From positions 3,906,001 to 3,970,000 of the forward strand of contig NZ_CP188257.1 in assembly GCF_049994355.1 (NCBI RefSeq): a DNA stretch of 64,000 nucleotides, given 5' to 3'. Shown one piece after another: positions 44,800-53,366 of this stretch (the stretch's first letter is position 1; each line of letters opens with the position of its first letter). The notes beneath the pieces are model-generated. The model did no database searches and was not told the origin of the DNA. It was given only the letters and a program-made list of their open reading frames with translations. Both the position numbers and the translations under genes were made by a program. The stretch is from Angustibacter sp049994355 (GTDB lineage Bacteria > Actinomycetota > Actinomycetes > Actinomycetales > Angustibacteraceae).

Positions 44800-46248
44800 A
44801 TGACGCCTGCCGCCCCGAACCGGTGGCGGGCGCTGGCTGTCTGCCAGCTCGCGCTCTTCGCCACGCTGATCGACGTCAGCGTGACGAACGTGGCGCTGCC
44901 GTCGATCGGCCGGGCGACCAACGCGTCGTCGTCCCAGCTGCAGTGGATCGTCACCGGCTACGTGCTGGCGTTCAGCCTGGTGCCGGTGCTCGGCGGGCGG
45001 CTCGGCGACGACCGCGGACGCCGGCGGATGTTCCTGGTCGGCGTCGGCGGCTTCGTGGTGACCAGCGCGGTCGTCGGGATCTCACCGGACCCGACCCTGC
45101 TCATCGTGGCTCGCGTCGTGCAGGGCCTGTTCGGCGGCCTGATCAACCCTCAGGTCTCCGGGATCGTGCAGCAGCTGTTCAGCGGGGCCGAGCGAGGGCG
45201 GGCCTTCGGTGCGATCGGCGCCACCGTGGGCACCGCGACCGCGATCGGGCCGCTGGTCGGCGGGCTGCTGATCGGCATCGGCGGGCCACAGCTGGGCTGG
45301 CGGCTGGTCTTCTTCATCAACGTGCCGATCGGACTGACCGCGATGGTGCTGGCCCGTCGCTGGCTGCCGGCACGGGACGCCCGGCACGGACCCCCGCCGC
45401 GCCTGGACATCCTCGGCGCGGCGCTGCTCGGGCTCACCACGCTGTGCGTGCTGTTCCCCACGGTGCAATACGACACGGTGCGCGATGCCCGGCTGTTCTG
45501 GCTGCTGGTCCCGGCCGTGCCGCTGGCGGCGGCCTTCCTGCGCCGCGAGTGGCGACTGACCCGGACGCGCAGTGACCCGCTGGTCGACCTTCGGCTGTTC
45601 CGTCGTCCGTCGTACACGGTCGGCGTGCTGCTGGCCCTGCTGTTCTTCGCCGGCTTCACCGGCCTGCCCCTGGTGCTCGCGCTGTACTTCCAGCTCGGGC
45701 TGGGCTTCACGGCCCTGCAGTCCGGGCTGGCCGTGACAGCCTTCGCCGTCGGGTCCGCGACGGCGGCGCCACTGGCCGGGCGGCTGGTGCCGCGGTTCGG
45801 CCGGCCGCTGGTCATCGTGGCGCTCGGCTTCTTCGCGGCCGGGGCGTTGGCGATCGCGCTGGTGGTCTCGTCCGCCGCGCCGTCCGCCGACCCGCTCCAG
45901 GTCTCGTTGGAGCTCGCGCTGCCGCTGCTGCTGCTCGGCATCGGCGCGGGCGGCATCATCACCCCCAACCAGGCGCTCTCCCTCGCGGACGTCGACCCGC
46001 GGATGGGCGGCGCCGCCGGGGGCGTCCTGCAGACCTCGCAGCGGATCGGGTCAGCCGTTGGACAGGCGGTGATCGGTTCGGTGTTCTTCGCCGTGCTGGC
46101 CGGCGGCGGCAGCTACCCGTCCGCGCTGACGACCTCCGTGGTGGTGACGCTGGGCTTCATCGCGGCCACCCTCGTCCTCGGGCTGACCGACCTGGGGCTG
46201 ACCCGCCGCCGGCGGCTGGCCGCACCGACCGACCCCACGTACACGTGA
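44800..46248 (+). CDS. MFS multidrug-type efflux pump (DHA2, 14 TM)
   Basis: 482 aa with 14 predicted helices. DHA2 hallmarks are LFATLIDVSVTNVALPSIGR in helix 1, motif A GGRLGDDRGRRRMFLVG, and motif C-type GPLVGGLLIGIGGPQLGWRL with FFINVPIG following. Likely proton-driven drug or metabolite export; substrate unknown. ATG 44800 lies 17 nt after the sigma-partner gene, so it may be part of that operon and hence of its regulon. It converges with sucD at a 6-nt gap with no terminator visible. Confidence 0.92.
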   Translation: MTPAAPNRWRALAVCQLALFATLIDVSVTNVALPSIGRATNASSSQLQWIVTGYVLAFSLVPVLGGRLGDDRGRRRMFLVGVGGFVVTSAVVGISPDPTLLIVARVVQGLFGGLINPQVSGIVQQLFSGAERGRAFGAIGATVGTATAIGPLVGGLLIGIGGPQLGWRLVFFINVPIGLTAMVLARRWLPARDARHGPPPRLDILGAALLGLTTLCVLFPTVQYDTVRDARLFWLLVPAVPLAAAFLRREWRLTRTRSDPLVDLRLFRRPSYTVGVLLALLFFAGFTGLPLVLALYFQLGLGFTALQSGLAVTAFAVGSATAAPLAGRLVPRFGRPLVIVALGFFAAGALAIALVVSSAAPSADPLQVSLELALPLLLLGIGAGGIITPNQALSLADVDPRMGGAAGGVLQTSQRIGSAVGQAVIGSVFFAVLAGGGSYPSALTTSVVVTLGFIAATLVLGLTDLGLTRRRRLAAPTDPTYT

Positions 46249-46254
46249 GGGTGG

Positions 46255-47169
46255 TCAGCTGGCCGGCGTCAACGAGGCCATGATCTCCCGCATCAGCTGG
46301 GCGGTCTCGGACGGCGTCTTGCCGACCTTCACGCCAGCGGCCTCGAGGGCCTCCTTCTTGGCCTGCGCAGTGCCTGACGAGCCGGACACGATGGCGCCGG
46401 CGTGGCCCATCGTCTTGCCCTCGGGGGCGGTGAAGCCCGCGACGTAGCCGACCACCGGCTTGGTCACGTGCTCCTTGATGTAGGCGGCCGCGCGCTCCTC
46501 GGCGTCGCCGCCGATCTCACCGATCATCACGATGGCATCGGTCTCGGGGTCGTTCTCGAAGGCTTCGAGCGCGTCGATGTGCGTCGTGCCGATGATCGGG
46601 TCCCCGCCGATGCCGACCGCGGACGAGAAGCCGAAGTCCCGCAGCTCGTACATCATCTGGTAGGTCAGCGTGCCCGACTTGGAGACCAGGCCGACCCGGC
46701 CGGGGCCGCTGATGTCGGCCGGGATGATGCCCGCGTTGGACTTGCCGGGGCTGATCAGCCCAGGGCAGTTCGGCCCGATCAGCCGGGTCTTGCCGGAGCG
46801 CTGGGCGTAGGTGAAGAACTCCGCGGTGTCCTTGACCGCGACGCCCTCGGTGATGCACACGGCGAGCGGGATGCCGGCGTCCACGGCCTCGACGACCGCG
46901 GCCTTGGTGAACTTGGCCGGCACGAAGATGACGGTCACGTCGGCGCCCGTGGCCTCGACGGCCTCGCCGACGGAGCCGAACACCGGGACCTGGACGCCGC
47001 CGTCGGCTCCGTCGATCGAGAACGTGACGCTCTCGCCGCCCTTGCCGGGGGTGACGCCGCCGACGATGTTGGTGCCGCTGGCCAGCATCCGCTGGGTGTG
47101 CTTGCGCCCCTCGGACCCGGTCATGCCCTGCACGATGACCTTGCTGTTCTCGGTCAGGAAGATTGCCAT
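46255..47169 (-). CDS. sucD: Succinyl-CoA synthetase alpha subunit
   Basis: Substrate-level phosphorylation step of the TCA cycle, with sucC. 304 aa. CoA-binding Rossmann domain (VIVQGMTGSEGRKHTQRMLA), then the ligase domain with the phosphorylated His in KTMGHAGAIVSGSSG near residue 250. LIGPNCPGLISPGKSNAGII is also diagnostic. Starts 16 nt after the sucC stop. Confidence 0.97.
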   Translation of the reverse strand: MAIFLTENSKVIVQGMTGSEGRKHTQRMLASGTNIVGGVTPGKGGESVTFSIDGADGGVQVPVFGSVGEAVEATGADVTVIFVPAKFTKAAVVEAVDAGIPLAVCITEGVAVKDTAEFFTYAQRSGKTRLIGPNCPGLISPGKSNAGIIPADISGPGRVGLVSKSGTLTYQMMYELRDFGFSSAVGIGGDPIIGTTHIDALEAFENDPETDAIVMIGEIGGDAEERAAAYIKEHVTKPVVGYVAGFTAPEGKTMGHAGAIVSGSSGTAQAKKEALEAAGVKVGKTPSETAQLMREIMASLTPAS

Positions 47170-47185
47170 GAGTGTGGTCCGTCCC

Positions 47186-48370
47186 TTACTTCGCGGCCGC
47201 GAGCTCGGCCGCCTTGCGGGCGGCGCCGTCCATGGTGTCGACCAGCGTGACGAGCGGGTGGTTCGCCTCGCTGAGGATGCGCCGTCCTTCGACGACGTTG
47301 TTGCCGTCGAGCCGGACGACGAGGGGCTTGGTCGCCTCGTCGCCGAGGATCTGCAAGGCGTGCACGATGCCGTCGGCCACCGCGTCGCAGGCCGTGATGC
47401 CGCCGAAAACGTTGACGAAGACGCTCTTGACCTGCGGGTCGCCCAGGATGATGTGCAGCCCGTTGGCCATCACCTCGGCGGAGGCGCCACCGCCGATGTC
47501 AAGGAAGTTGGCCGGCTTGACGCTACCGCCTGAGTCCGACGACAGCGCCTCACCGGCATAGGCGACGACGTCCAGCGTGCTCATCACGAGCCCGGCACCG
47601 TTGCCGATGATGCCGACCTCGCCGTCCAGCTTCACGTAGTTCAGGCCCTTGGCCTTGGCCTGCGCCTCCAGCGGGTCGGCGGCCGCGGTGTCCTCGAGGG
47701 CCTCGTGCGCGGGATGGCGGAAGTCGGCGTTCTCGTCGAGCGAGACCTTGCCGTCCAGGGCGATGATCTTGCCGTCCTCAGTCTTGACCAGCGGGTTGAC
47801 CTCGACGAGCGTCGCGTCCTCCTCGCGGTAGACCAGCCACAGCCTCTGGATGACGTCGGCGATCGCGTCCTTGACGTCATCGTCGAAGCCGGCGGCGTCG
47901 ACGATCTCGCGGGCCTTGGCCTCGTCGATGCCATCGATCGGGTCGACCGCGACCCGGGCCAGCGCCTCGGGGCGCTCGACCGCCAGCACCTCGATCTCCA
48001 TGCCGCCCTCCTTGCTCGCCATCGCGAGCAAAGAGCGGTTGGCGCGGTCCAGCAGGACGGAGAAGTAGTACTCCTCGGCGATCTTGGCGCCCTGGGCGAT
48101 CATCACGGTGTTGACCGTGTGCCCCTTGATGTCCATGCCGAGGATCTCGGCGGCCTTCTCGGCCGCCTCGTCCGGGCTGTGCGCGAGCTTGACGCCACCG
48201 GCCTTGCCGCGGCCACCGGTCTTGACCTGAGCCTTGACGACGACGGTGCCGCCGCCGATCCGCTCGGCGCCCGCGCGGGCGTCCTCAGGGGTGTCGGCAA
48301 CCGCTGCATCGAGCACGGGAACCCCGTGCTGAGCGAACATGTCGCGCGCCTGGTACTCGAACAGGTCCAC
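47186..48370 (-). CDS. sucC: Succinyl-CoA synthetase beta subunit
   Basis: ADP/GDP-forming beta subunit, 394 aa. ATP-grasp fold starting DLFEYQARDMFAQHGVPVLD, with VVKAQVKTGGRGKAGGVKLA, EVNPLVKTEDGKIIALDGKV and the C-terminal FVNVFGGITACD block. GTG 48370 is the start, matching the known family N-terminus; upstream in-frame codons to 48526 carry no family sequence and run into the hairpin element. First gene of sucCD. Confidence 0.97.
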   Translation of the reverse strand: MDLFEYQARDMFAQHGVPVLDAAVADTPEDARAGAERIGGGTVVVKAQVKTGGRGKAGGVKLAHSPDEAAEKAAEILGMDIKGHTVNTVMIAQGAKIAEEYYFSVLLDRANRSLLAMASKEGGMEIEVLAVERPEALARVAVDPIDGIDEAKAREIVDAAGFDDDVKDAIADVIQRLWLVYREEDATLVEVNPLVKTEDGKIIALDGKVSLDENADFRHPAHEALEDTAAADPLEAQAKAKGLNYVKLDGEVGIIGNGAGLVMSTLDVVAYAGEALSSDSGGSVKPANFLDIGGGASAEVMANGLHIILGDPQVKSVFVNVFGGITACDAVADGIVHALQILGDEATKPLVVRLDGNNVVEGRRILSEANHPLVTLVDTMDGAARKAAELAAAK

Positions 48371-48522
48371 GGGTCTCTCGCCTTCCGGTGACGTCGTCGT
48401 CGGGTCTTTGCGGCCGCGGACACACCCCACCAGGGCGGCCGACAGGGCCGCTGGCGAGCCTAGCCCTGTGCCGGGCAGCCGCACGACGGCGGTCCCCCAC
48501 CGTCGTCCCGCACCCGCGTCCT

Positions 48523-48586
48523 CCACTTGGGATGGGTTGTCGGGGCCTCACGGGCCCCGGAGACCCCGACAACCCATCCCAAGTGG
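48523..48586. terminator. 64-nt hairpin element, copy 2
   Basis: Perfect 25-bp stem (48521-48545 with 48564-48588) around an 18-nt loop. The 64-nt core matches copy 1 (21342-21405) at 55 of 64 positions by my count. Stem pair 48541/48568 is C-G here and G-C in copy 1, and 48544/48565 is G-C here and T-A in copy 1: two compensatory changes. It lies between the B12-subunit stop and the sucC start, both on the minus strand, so it probably ends the former transcript. Confidence 0.88.
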
Positions 48587-48590
48587 AGAA

Positions 48591-48624
48591 CTGGGGGGCG
48601 GGGGGTGGGTGGGGGTGGGTGGGG
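48591..48624 (+). repeat. G-rich tract beside hairpin copy 2
   Basis: Plus-strand run of G blocks separated by single T or C (GGGGGG-C-GGGGGG-T-GGG-T-GGGGG-T-GGG-T-GGGG), capable of G-quadruplex formation. It sits between the hairpin and the B12-subunit stop, the same relative position as the 17-bp repeat beside copy 1. On the transcript of the minus-strand gene it is C-rich. Confidence 0.85.
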
Positions 48625-48627
48625 CGG

Positions 48628-49032
48628 TCAGTCGGTGGGGACGTTCTCCCGGACCCAGGTGACGATCGACTCCATGGTCGCGCCGGGGGTGAACACCTTC
48701 GCCACCCCGAGCTTCTCCAGCTCGGGGATGTCGGCCTCGGGGATGATCCCGCCGCCGAAGACCACGATGTCCTCCGCGTCGCGCTCCTTGAGCAGCGCGA
48801 TCACCTTGGCGAACAGCGTCATGTGCGCGCCGGACAGCACCGACAGGCCGACCACGTCGGCGTCCTCGGCGATCGCCGCTTCGACGATCTGCTCCGGCGT
48901 CTGGTGCAGGCCGGTGTAGACGACCTCCATGCCCGCGTCACGCAGCGCTCGCGCGACGACCTTCGCTCCACGGTCGTGGCCGTCCAGTCCGGGCTTGGCG
49001 ACGACGACGCGGACCGGTGCGCTGCTGCTCAT
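48628..49032 (-). CDS. B12-binding subunit of acyl-CoA mutase
   Basis: 134-aa stand-alone cobalamin-binding domain, as in IcmB and split methylmalonyl-CoA mutases. VVVAKPGLDGHDRGAKVVAR carries the D-x-H-x-x-G motif whose His ligates cobalt. VVGLSVLSGAHMTLFAKVI and VFGGGIIPEADIPEL complete the fold. It cannot act alone and needs a catalytic partner; the mutase at 1-1096, whose B12 domain would be separate, is the obvious candidate in this window. ATG 49032. It diverges from the lipase-like gene. Confidence 0.92.
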   Translation of the reverse strand: MSSSAPVRVVVAKPGLDGHDRGAKVVARALRDAGMEVVYTGLHQTPEQIVEAAIAEDADVVGLSVLSGAHMTLFAKVIALLKERDAEDIVVFGGGIIPEADIPELEKLGVAKVFTPGATMESIVTWVRENVPTD

Positions 49033-49170
49033 TGCGACGAGACCTCCTGGGTCACGGGGCTGGCCGGCGCCATCGCCGGGCTGCGCTGGGAAGCCTAGCC
49101 CGACAACGATTCGGTCATGACCGACGCGTCGGCCTGCGGCGGGCACTACCTGCGGGTAACGTCCCGCCCC

Positions 49171-50211
49171 GTGAGCAGTGCCGCCGCCGCAACGCCATCC
49201 CCGTCGGGCCGGGACGCCGCGTGCCGCAGCACCGTACGCCGGGCCCGCGCGACCTCGGCCATGGTTTCGCTGGGAGCGCGCACCCTGCTCTCGCCGTCCG
49301 GCGTGCGCGGTGCGGTCATCGAGGGGGCCTGGCTGGCCACCCACCTGGCGCTGTACCCGCTCGGGGTGCTCTCGCCGTCCGAACGCAGCGACCCCGAGCA
49401 CCGCCAGTACGGCGTCGGCCACCTGCCGCCGGTGCAGCGTGGCCTGCTGATCGGTGACGTCGAGGCCGCCGGCACGCCGATCCTGCTGGTGCACGGCCTG
49501 GTCGACAACCGCTCCATCTTCACGCTGCTGCGCCGCGGCCTGCTGCGCCGCGGCTTCGGCCGCGTGCACTCCATCAACTACTCGCCGCTGACCACCGATA
49601 TCCGCACGGCCGCACGGCGGCTGGCCGAGGCGGTGGAGCAGATCACAGGCGAGACCGGCTACGAGCGGATCCACGTGGTCGGGCACAGCCTGGGCGGGCT
49701 GATCGCCCGGTACTACGTGCAACGGCTGGACGGCGACCAGCGGGTGCACACGCTGGTGACCCTGGGCTCGCCGCACGCCGGGACCAAAGCGGCGTACCTG
49801 CTGCCGGCCCGGCTCGGGCGCCAGCTGCGCCCTGGCAGCGACGTCCTCGCCGAGCTCGACGAGCCGAGTCCCGGCTGCCGGACCCGGTTCGTCGCCTACT
49901 GGTCGGACCTGGACCAGCTGATCGTCCCGCAGCGCAACGCCAGGCTGGTCCACCCGGACCTCTCGGCGCGCAACGAGCTGGTCCGGCGGGTCGGCCACAT
50001 GTCGCTGCCGATCGACCTGCGGGTCGTGCACGGCGTCTGCACCGAGCTCGCGCAGCTGGACGTCGACGGCAGCACCTTGCAGGCCGGCGTCTCCCCACTG
50101 CCGGCCCGCCGCGCGGGCACCGGTGACGGTGCGCAGCGCCGCGCGGCGTCCGATGGTCCTCGCGAGCGCTCGTCCGTGCTAGTTGATCATGGACTTGATC
50201 ACGCGCGGTAA
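49171..50211 (+). CDS. Alpha/beta hydrolase, triacylglycerol lipase/esterase-like
   Basis: About 346 aa from GTG 49171 (ATG 49261 is an alternative). Alpha/beta-hydrolase fold with oxyanion region PILLVHGLVDNRSIFTLL, nucleophile elbow VVGHSLGGLIARYYVQ (Ser), and LVTLGSPHAGTKAAYL, close to secreted bacterial lipases of the EstA/LipA type. A mildly hydrophobic segment near 50-75 precedes the domain, but no clear signal peptide. Substrate unknown. Confidence 0.85.
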   Translation: MSSAAAATPSPSGRDAACRSTVRRARATSAMVSLGARTLLSPSGVRGAVIEGAWLATHLALYPLGVLSPSERSDPEHRQYGVGHLPPVQRGLLIGDVEAAGTPILLVHGLVDNRSIFTLLRRGLLRRGFGRVHSINYSPLTTDIRTAARRLAEAVEQITGETGYERIHVVGHSLGGLIARYYVQRLDGDQRVHTLVTLGSPHAGTKAAYLLPARLGRQLRPGSDVLAELDEPSPGCRTRFVAYWSDLDQLIVPQRNARLVHPDLSARNELVRRVGHMSLPIDLRVVHGVCTELAQLDVDGSTLQAGVSPLPARRAGTGDGAQRRAASDGPRERSSVLVDHGLDHAR

Positions 50212-50263
50212 CCAACGTATGGTCGTGAGGCCCCTGCTCCGCGCCACGACACGAGGTCCCGCT

Positions 50264-51022
50264 TTGCCCAAACGATCCCGATACGCCGGTCGGCACCGTG
50301 GCCGACACCGCGCCGAGGTCAAGCCTCGCTCCGCCGCCGTGCCCGGCGCCGCTGCGGCCGCGCTGACCCTGACCGCGACCGGCGCAGCCGTGATCCCCGG
50401 CCTGGCCGGGTCGGCGACGGCCAACGCGAACGACTCGGGCCCGCTCACGCACGCGCAGGGCAGCGACAGCGCCACCGGCAGCCAGCAGGTCGTCGGGCTG
50501 CGCGAGCGCGAGGCGCAGTCGGTCATGCTCGCCCAGGCCCGCGAGGCGCGCACCGAGGCAGCCGCCCGGACCAGCCGCGCCGAGGCCCGCCAGGCGATCG
50601 AGGCCAAGCGTCGCAAGGCGCTCGCGATGGCGCACCGCTGGGTCATGCCGGTGCAGGACTTCCGTTTCACCTCCGACTTCGGTGCGCGCTGGGGCAAGCT
50701 GCACGCGGGGGACGACCTGGCCGCACCGATCGGCAGCCGGATCGGCGCGCTGTCGTCCGGCACGGTGGTCTTCGCCGGACAGCAGAGCGGCTACGGCAAC
50801 AAGGTCGAGATCCGGCACTGGGACGGCACGGTCAGCTGGTACGGCCACATGTTCCAGATCGACGTCAAGGTCGGCCAGAAGGTCGACCCCGGTGAGAAGA
50901 TCGGCGAGGTCGGCAATACCGGCCACTCCACCGGCCCGCACCTGCACCTCGAGATCCACCCGGACGGCGGCGGCCCCGTCGACCCGCAGCCCTGGCTCGC
51001 CAAGCACGGCCTGAAGATCTGA
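50264..51022 (+). CDS. Secreted M23 (LytM-type) peptidase
   Basis: Peptidoglycan endopeptidase fold, 252 aa from TTG 50264, chosen because GAGG is spaced 7 nt upstream and the basic leader LPKRSRYAGRHRGRHR is typical; ATG 50219 is an alternative. Signal/hydrophobic region about 25-52, charged coiled coil about 74-122, then the M23 domain with zinc ligands His147 and Asp151 (HAGDDLAAPIGS) and His226-x-His228 (GPHLHLEIH). All catalytic ligands are present, so it is likely active in the wall. Usual neighbour of sucC in actinobacteria. Confidence 0.9.
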   Translation: MPKRSRYAGRHRGRHRAEVKPRSAAVPGAAAAALTLTATGAAVIPGLAGSATANANDSGPLTHAQGSDSATGSQQVVGLREREAQSVMLAQAREARTEAAARTSRAEARQAIEAKRRKALAMAHRWVMPVQDFRFTSDFGARWGKLHAGDDLAAPIGSRIGALSSGTVVFAGQQSGYGNKVEIRHWDGTVSWYGHMFQIDVKVGQKVDPGEKIGEVGNTGHSTGPHLHLEIHPDGGGPVDPQPWLAKHGLKI

Positions 51023-51031
51023 CCCCGAGCC

Positions 51032-51403
51032 GTGGCCGGCGCTGAGCTGCCCGTGTTCGGGCCGGGGCAGGACGTCCTGCTCGTCGACGGCACGCCGGTC
51101 GCCGCCCTCGCCGTGGCCCGGACCGCCGCCGAGCGCCGCAAGGGCCTGCTCAAGACCTCCGCCGTCGAGGGCGCGCTGTGGATCACCAAGTGCCCGAGCG
51201 TGCACATGGTCGGCATGCGCTACCCCATCGACGTCGCCGTCCTGGACCGCGACGGCGTCGTCCTGCACGTCGCCACCCTGCGCCCCACCTGGGGGATGAC
51301 CCGGATTCGACTGCGTGCCCGCGACACGGTCGAGACCGGCGCCGGCCGGCTGGCCGAGTGGGGCGTGCGAGTCGGGTGCCGACTCAAGATCGCACCCGGC
51401 TAG
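51032..51403 (+). CDS. DUF192 family protein
   Basis: 123 aa from GTG 51032. Conserved DUF192 pattern: ARTAAERRKGLLKTSAVEGA, then CPSVHMVGMRYPIDVAVLDR (the H-x-x-x-M-x-x-P-I-D motif), and a final ETGAGRLAEWGVRVGCRL. Function unknown. It follows the M23 gene by 9 nt. Two short palindromes (GAGTGGCACTC at 51410 and GCCGGCGCCGGC at 51431) lie between it and the glycosyltransferase. Confidence 0.88.
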   Translation: MAGAELPVFGPGQDVLLVDGTPVAALAVARTAAERRKGLLKTSAVEGALWITKCPSVHMVGMRYPIDVAVLDRDGVVLHVATLRPTWGMTRIRLRARDTVETGAGRLAEWGVRVGCRLKIAPG

Positions 51404-51475
51404 CTGCCGGAGTGGCACTCTGAGCACTGGGCCGGCGCCGGCTGGTCCGCAGGCGAGCAGGGTCGCGAGGTTTCG

Positions 51476-53215
51476 ATGCGAGGGCAGCAGCTGAGCTGGC
51501 AGCGACGGGCCTCGAGGCTGGGCTGGGTGACCGCCGGCCTGCTGCTCCTGTCTGCCGTGCTGCTGCTCCTCGCCGGGTGGGCGTTGGCCTCCGACCAGCC
51601 GCCCGTCGTCCCGGAGCCGCCACTGCGCGCGGGTCAGGCGCTCCTGCCGGTCGACGTGCAGATCCGGGCGCCGAACCCGGTGGCCGCGCTCGGTCTGGGT
51701 CTGGCGCTGTCCGCGTACTTCGTGGGGCTGGCCGCACTGCAGACGGCGACCGCGATGCGAGTGCTCGCCCGCGACCGCCGGATTCCTGACCCGCTGCCGG
51801 CCCGGGCGGCCCGGATGCGCCGACGCGTCCTGGGCCAGTCCCTGGTGCGGGCCCTGCAGATCAACCTGCCGCCGCCCTGGCCGGAGTCGGGCATCCCCGC
51901 CACGGCCGAGGCGCAGACCACCCTGCGGTGCACGGTGCTCGTCCCGGCGCACGACGAGGAGGCGGTCCTGGCCCAGACGCTGATCTCCCTGGCACGGCAG
52001 ACCAGGCCGCCGGACCGCGTCGTCGTCATCGCCGACAACTGCACGGACGGGACGGTGCGGATCGCGCGGGAGCACGGCGTCGAGGTGGTCGAGACGGTCG
52101 ACAACACCCAGAAGAAGGCCGGCGCCCTGAACCAGGTGCTCGCCACGCTGCTGCCGGACACGGATGCCGGTGACGTCGTCATGGTGATGGACGCCGACTC
52201 CACCATCAGTGCGGACTTCCTGGCGACCGGGCTCGCGAAGCTGGAGGACGACCCCGACCTGATGGCGGTCGGCGGCCTGTTCGGCGGTGAGGACGGCGGC
52301 GGGGTGATCGGGCAGCTGCAGCGCAACGAGTACGCCCGCTACCAGCGCGTCATCGGTCGCCGGGAAGGCCGCGTCTTCGTGATGACCGGCACCGGGTCGC
52401 TGTTTCGCGGGTATGCGTTGCGGGCGGTGGCGGACAACCGCGGCAGCCTGATCCCCGGAACGCCGGGCCAGGTCTACGACACCCTCGCCCTGACCGAGGA
52501 CAACGAGCTCACGCTGGCCCTGAAGACCCTGGGTGCCCGGATGGTCTCGCCGCGACCGTGCCTGGTCACCACCGAGGTGATGCCGACCTGGCGCGACCTG
52601 TGGCGCCAGCGGCTGCGCTGGCAACGCGGCGCGCTGGAGAACGTCGGCGCGTACGGGCTGACCCGGACCACCTCGCTCTACTGGGGGCAGCAGCTCGCGC
52701 TCGGCTACGGCGTCATCGCGCTCAACTCCTACCTGGCGCTGATGACCATCGCCCTGCTGGCCGCGGACGGCTTCCGCTGGTCGATCCTCTGGGTAGGGAT
52801 CGGTCTGCTGTTCCTGGTGGAGCGGGTGGTCACCGCGTGGCGGGCCGGCTGGCGCGGCCGGGCGATCGCGGTTCCGCTCGTCATCGAGGTCGGGTACTCG
52901 CTGTTCCTGCAGGCGACCTTCGTGACCTCGTTGCTGCAGATCGCCTCCGGGCGCAAGGCCGGCTGGAACTACGTGCCCCGACCGGCACCAGTCGCAGCAG
53001 CCGCAGTGCCCCTGCTCGCGTTGACCGCGATCGGCGCCCGGTGGAATCCGCTGCCGTCCTCGGTGCTGCAGACCACGTGGTTCGAGGCGCTGAGCCTTTT
53101 CGTCGGCCTGAACACGCTGGTGTTCGCCGTGCTCGCCCTCTTCCAGCTGTTGCCTCCCATCGGCCGAACCTGGCACCGGATCCAGGCTGGACGATCGCAG
53201 GGTCTTTCGACCTAG
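51476..53215 (+). CDS. Processive GT2 glycosyltransferase, multi-pass
   Basis: 579 aa. Two N-terminal helices (about 17-37 and 63-85), a cytoplasmic GT-A domain (about 140-405) and four or five C-terminal helices. GT-A motifs are VLVPAHDEEAVLAQTL, VVIADNCTDGT, VVMVMDADSTI (D-x-D), LTEDNELTLAL (T-E-D) and RQRLRW (Q-x-x-R-W), the set of cellulose-synthase-like and poly-GlcNAc synthases. Probably makes and extrudes a surface polysaccharide; sugar unknown. GAGG precedes ATG 51476. Lies 151 nt ahead of the Tad operon on the same strand. Confidence 0.9.
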   Translation: MRGQQLSWQRRASRLGWVTAGLLLLSAVLLLLAGWALASDQPPVVPEPPLRAGQALLPVDVQIRAPNPVAALGLGLALSAYFVGLAALQTATAMRVLARDRRIPDPLPARAARMRRRVLGQSLVRALQINLPPPWPESGIPATAEAQTTLRCTVLVPAHDEEAVLAQTLISLARQTRPPDRVVVIADNCTDGTVRIAREHGVEVVETVDNTQKKAGALNQVLATLLPDTDAGDVVMVMDADSTISADFLATGLAKLEDDPDLMAVGGLFGGEDGGGVIGQLQRNEYARYQRVIGRREGRVFVMTGTGSLFRGYALRAVADNRGSLIPGTPGQVYDTLALTEDNELTLALKTLGARMVSPRPCLVTTEVMPTWRDLWRQRLRWQRGALENVGAYGLTRTTSLYWGQQLALGYGVIALNSYLALMTIALLAADGFRWSILWVGIGLLFLVERVVTAWRAGWRGRAIAVPLVIEVGYSLFLQATFVTSLLQIASGRKAGWNYVPRPAPVAAAAVPLLALTAIGARWNPLPSSVLQTTWFEALSLFVGLNTLVFAVLALFQLLPPIGRTWHRIQAGRSQGLST

Positions 53216-53366
53216 TCGGCCGACCCGTCAGGGACCGCGCGCCCGGACCGATTTCGAGGTCCGAGAAGGGGCCCTGAGACCCTCCACGCCTCGCCGCCTG
53301 GCCGAAAGGATCGTGGCCGAGCGATGACCCGCCCACGGGTTCAGTGGGCTTGGCGAGGGGGGACCG
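53216..53366 (+). other. Leader region before the Tad operon
   Basis: 151-bp non-coding gap that should carry the Tad operon promoter. It contains a small hairpin CGGACC-GATTTCGA-GGTCCG (53244-53263), a G/C-rich run GAAGGGGCCC, and the ribosome site GAGGGGGG ahead of ATG 53367. I do not see a clear -35/-10 pair or a complete known riboswitch. Confidence 0.4.

Noticed and set aside
48371..48526. Longer N-terminus for sucC from 48526
   Set aside because: The SucC family begins at DLFEYQARDMF; the extra frame would pass close to the hairpin and has no conserved sequence.
53216..53366. Cyclic-di-GMP riboswitch (GEMM) ahead of the Tad operon
   Set aside because: Only a GAAAGG loop-like piece is present; the conserved GACGCAAAGCC-type segment is missing.
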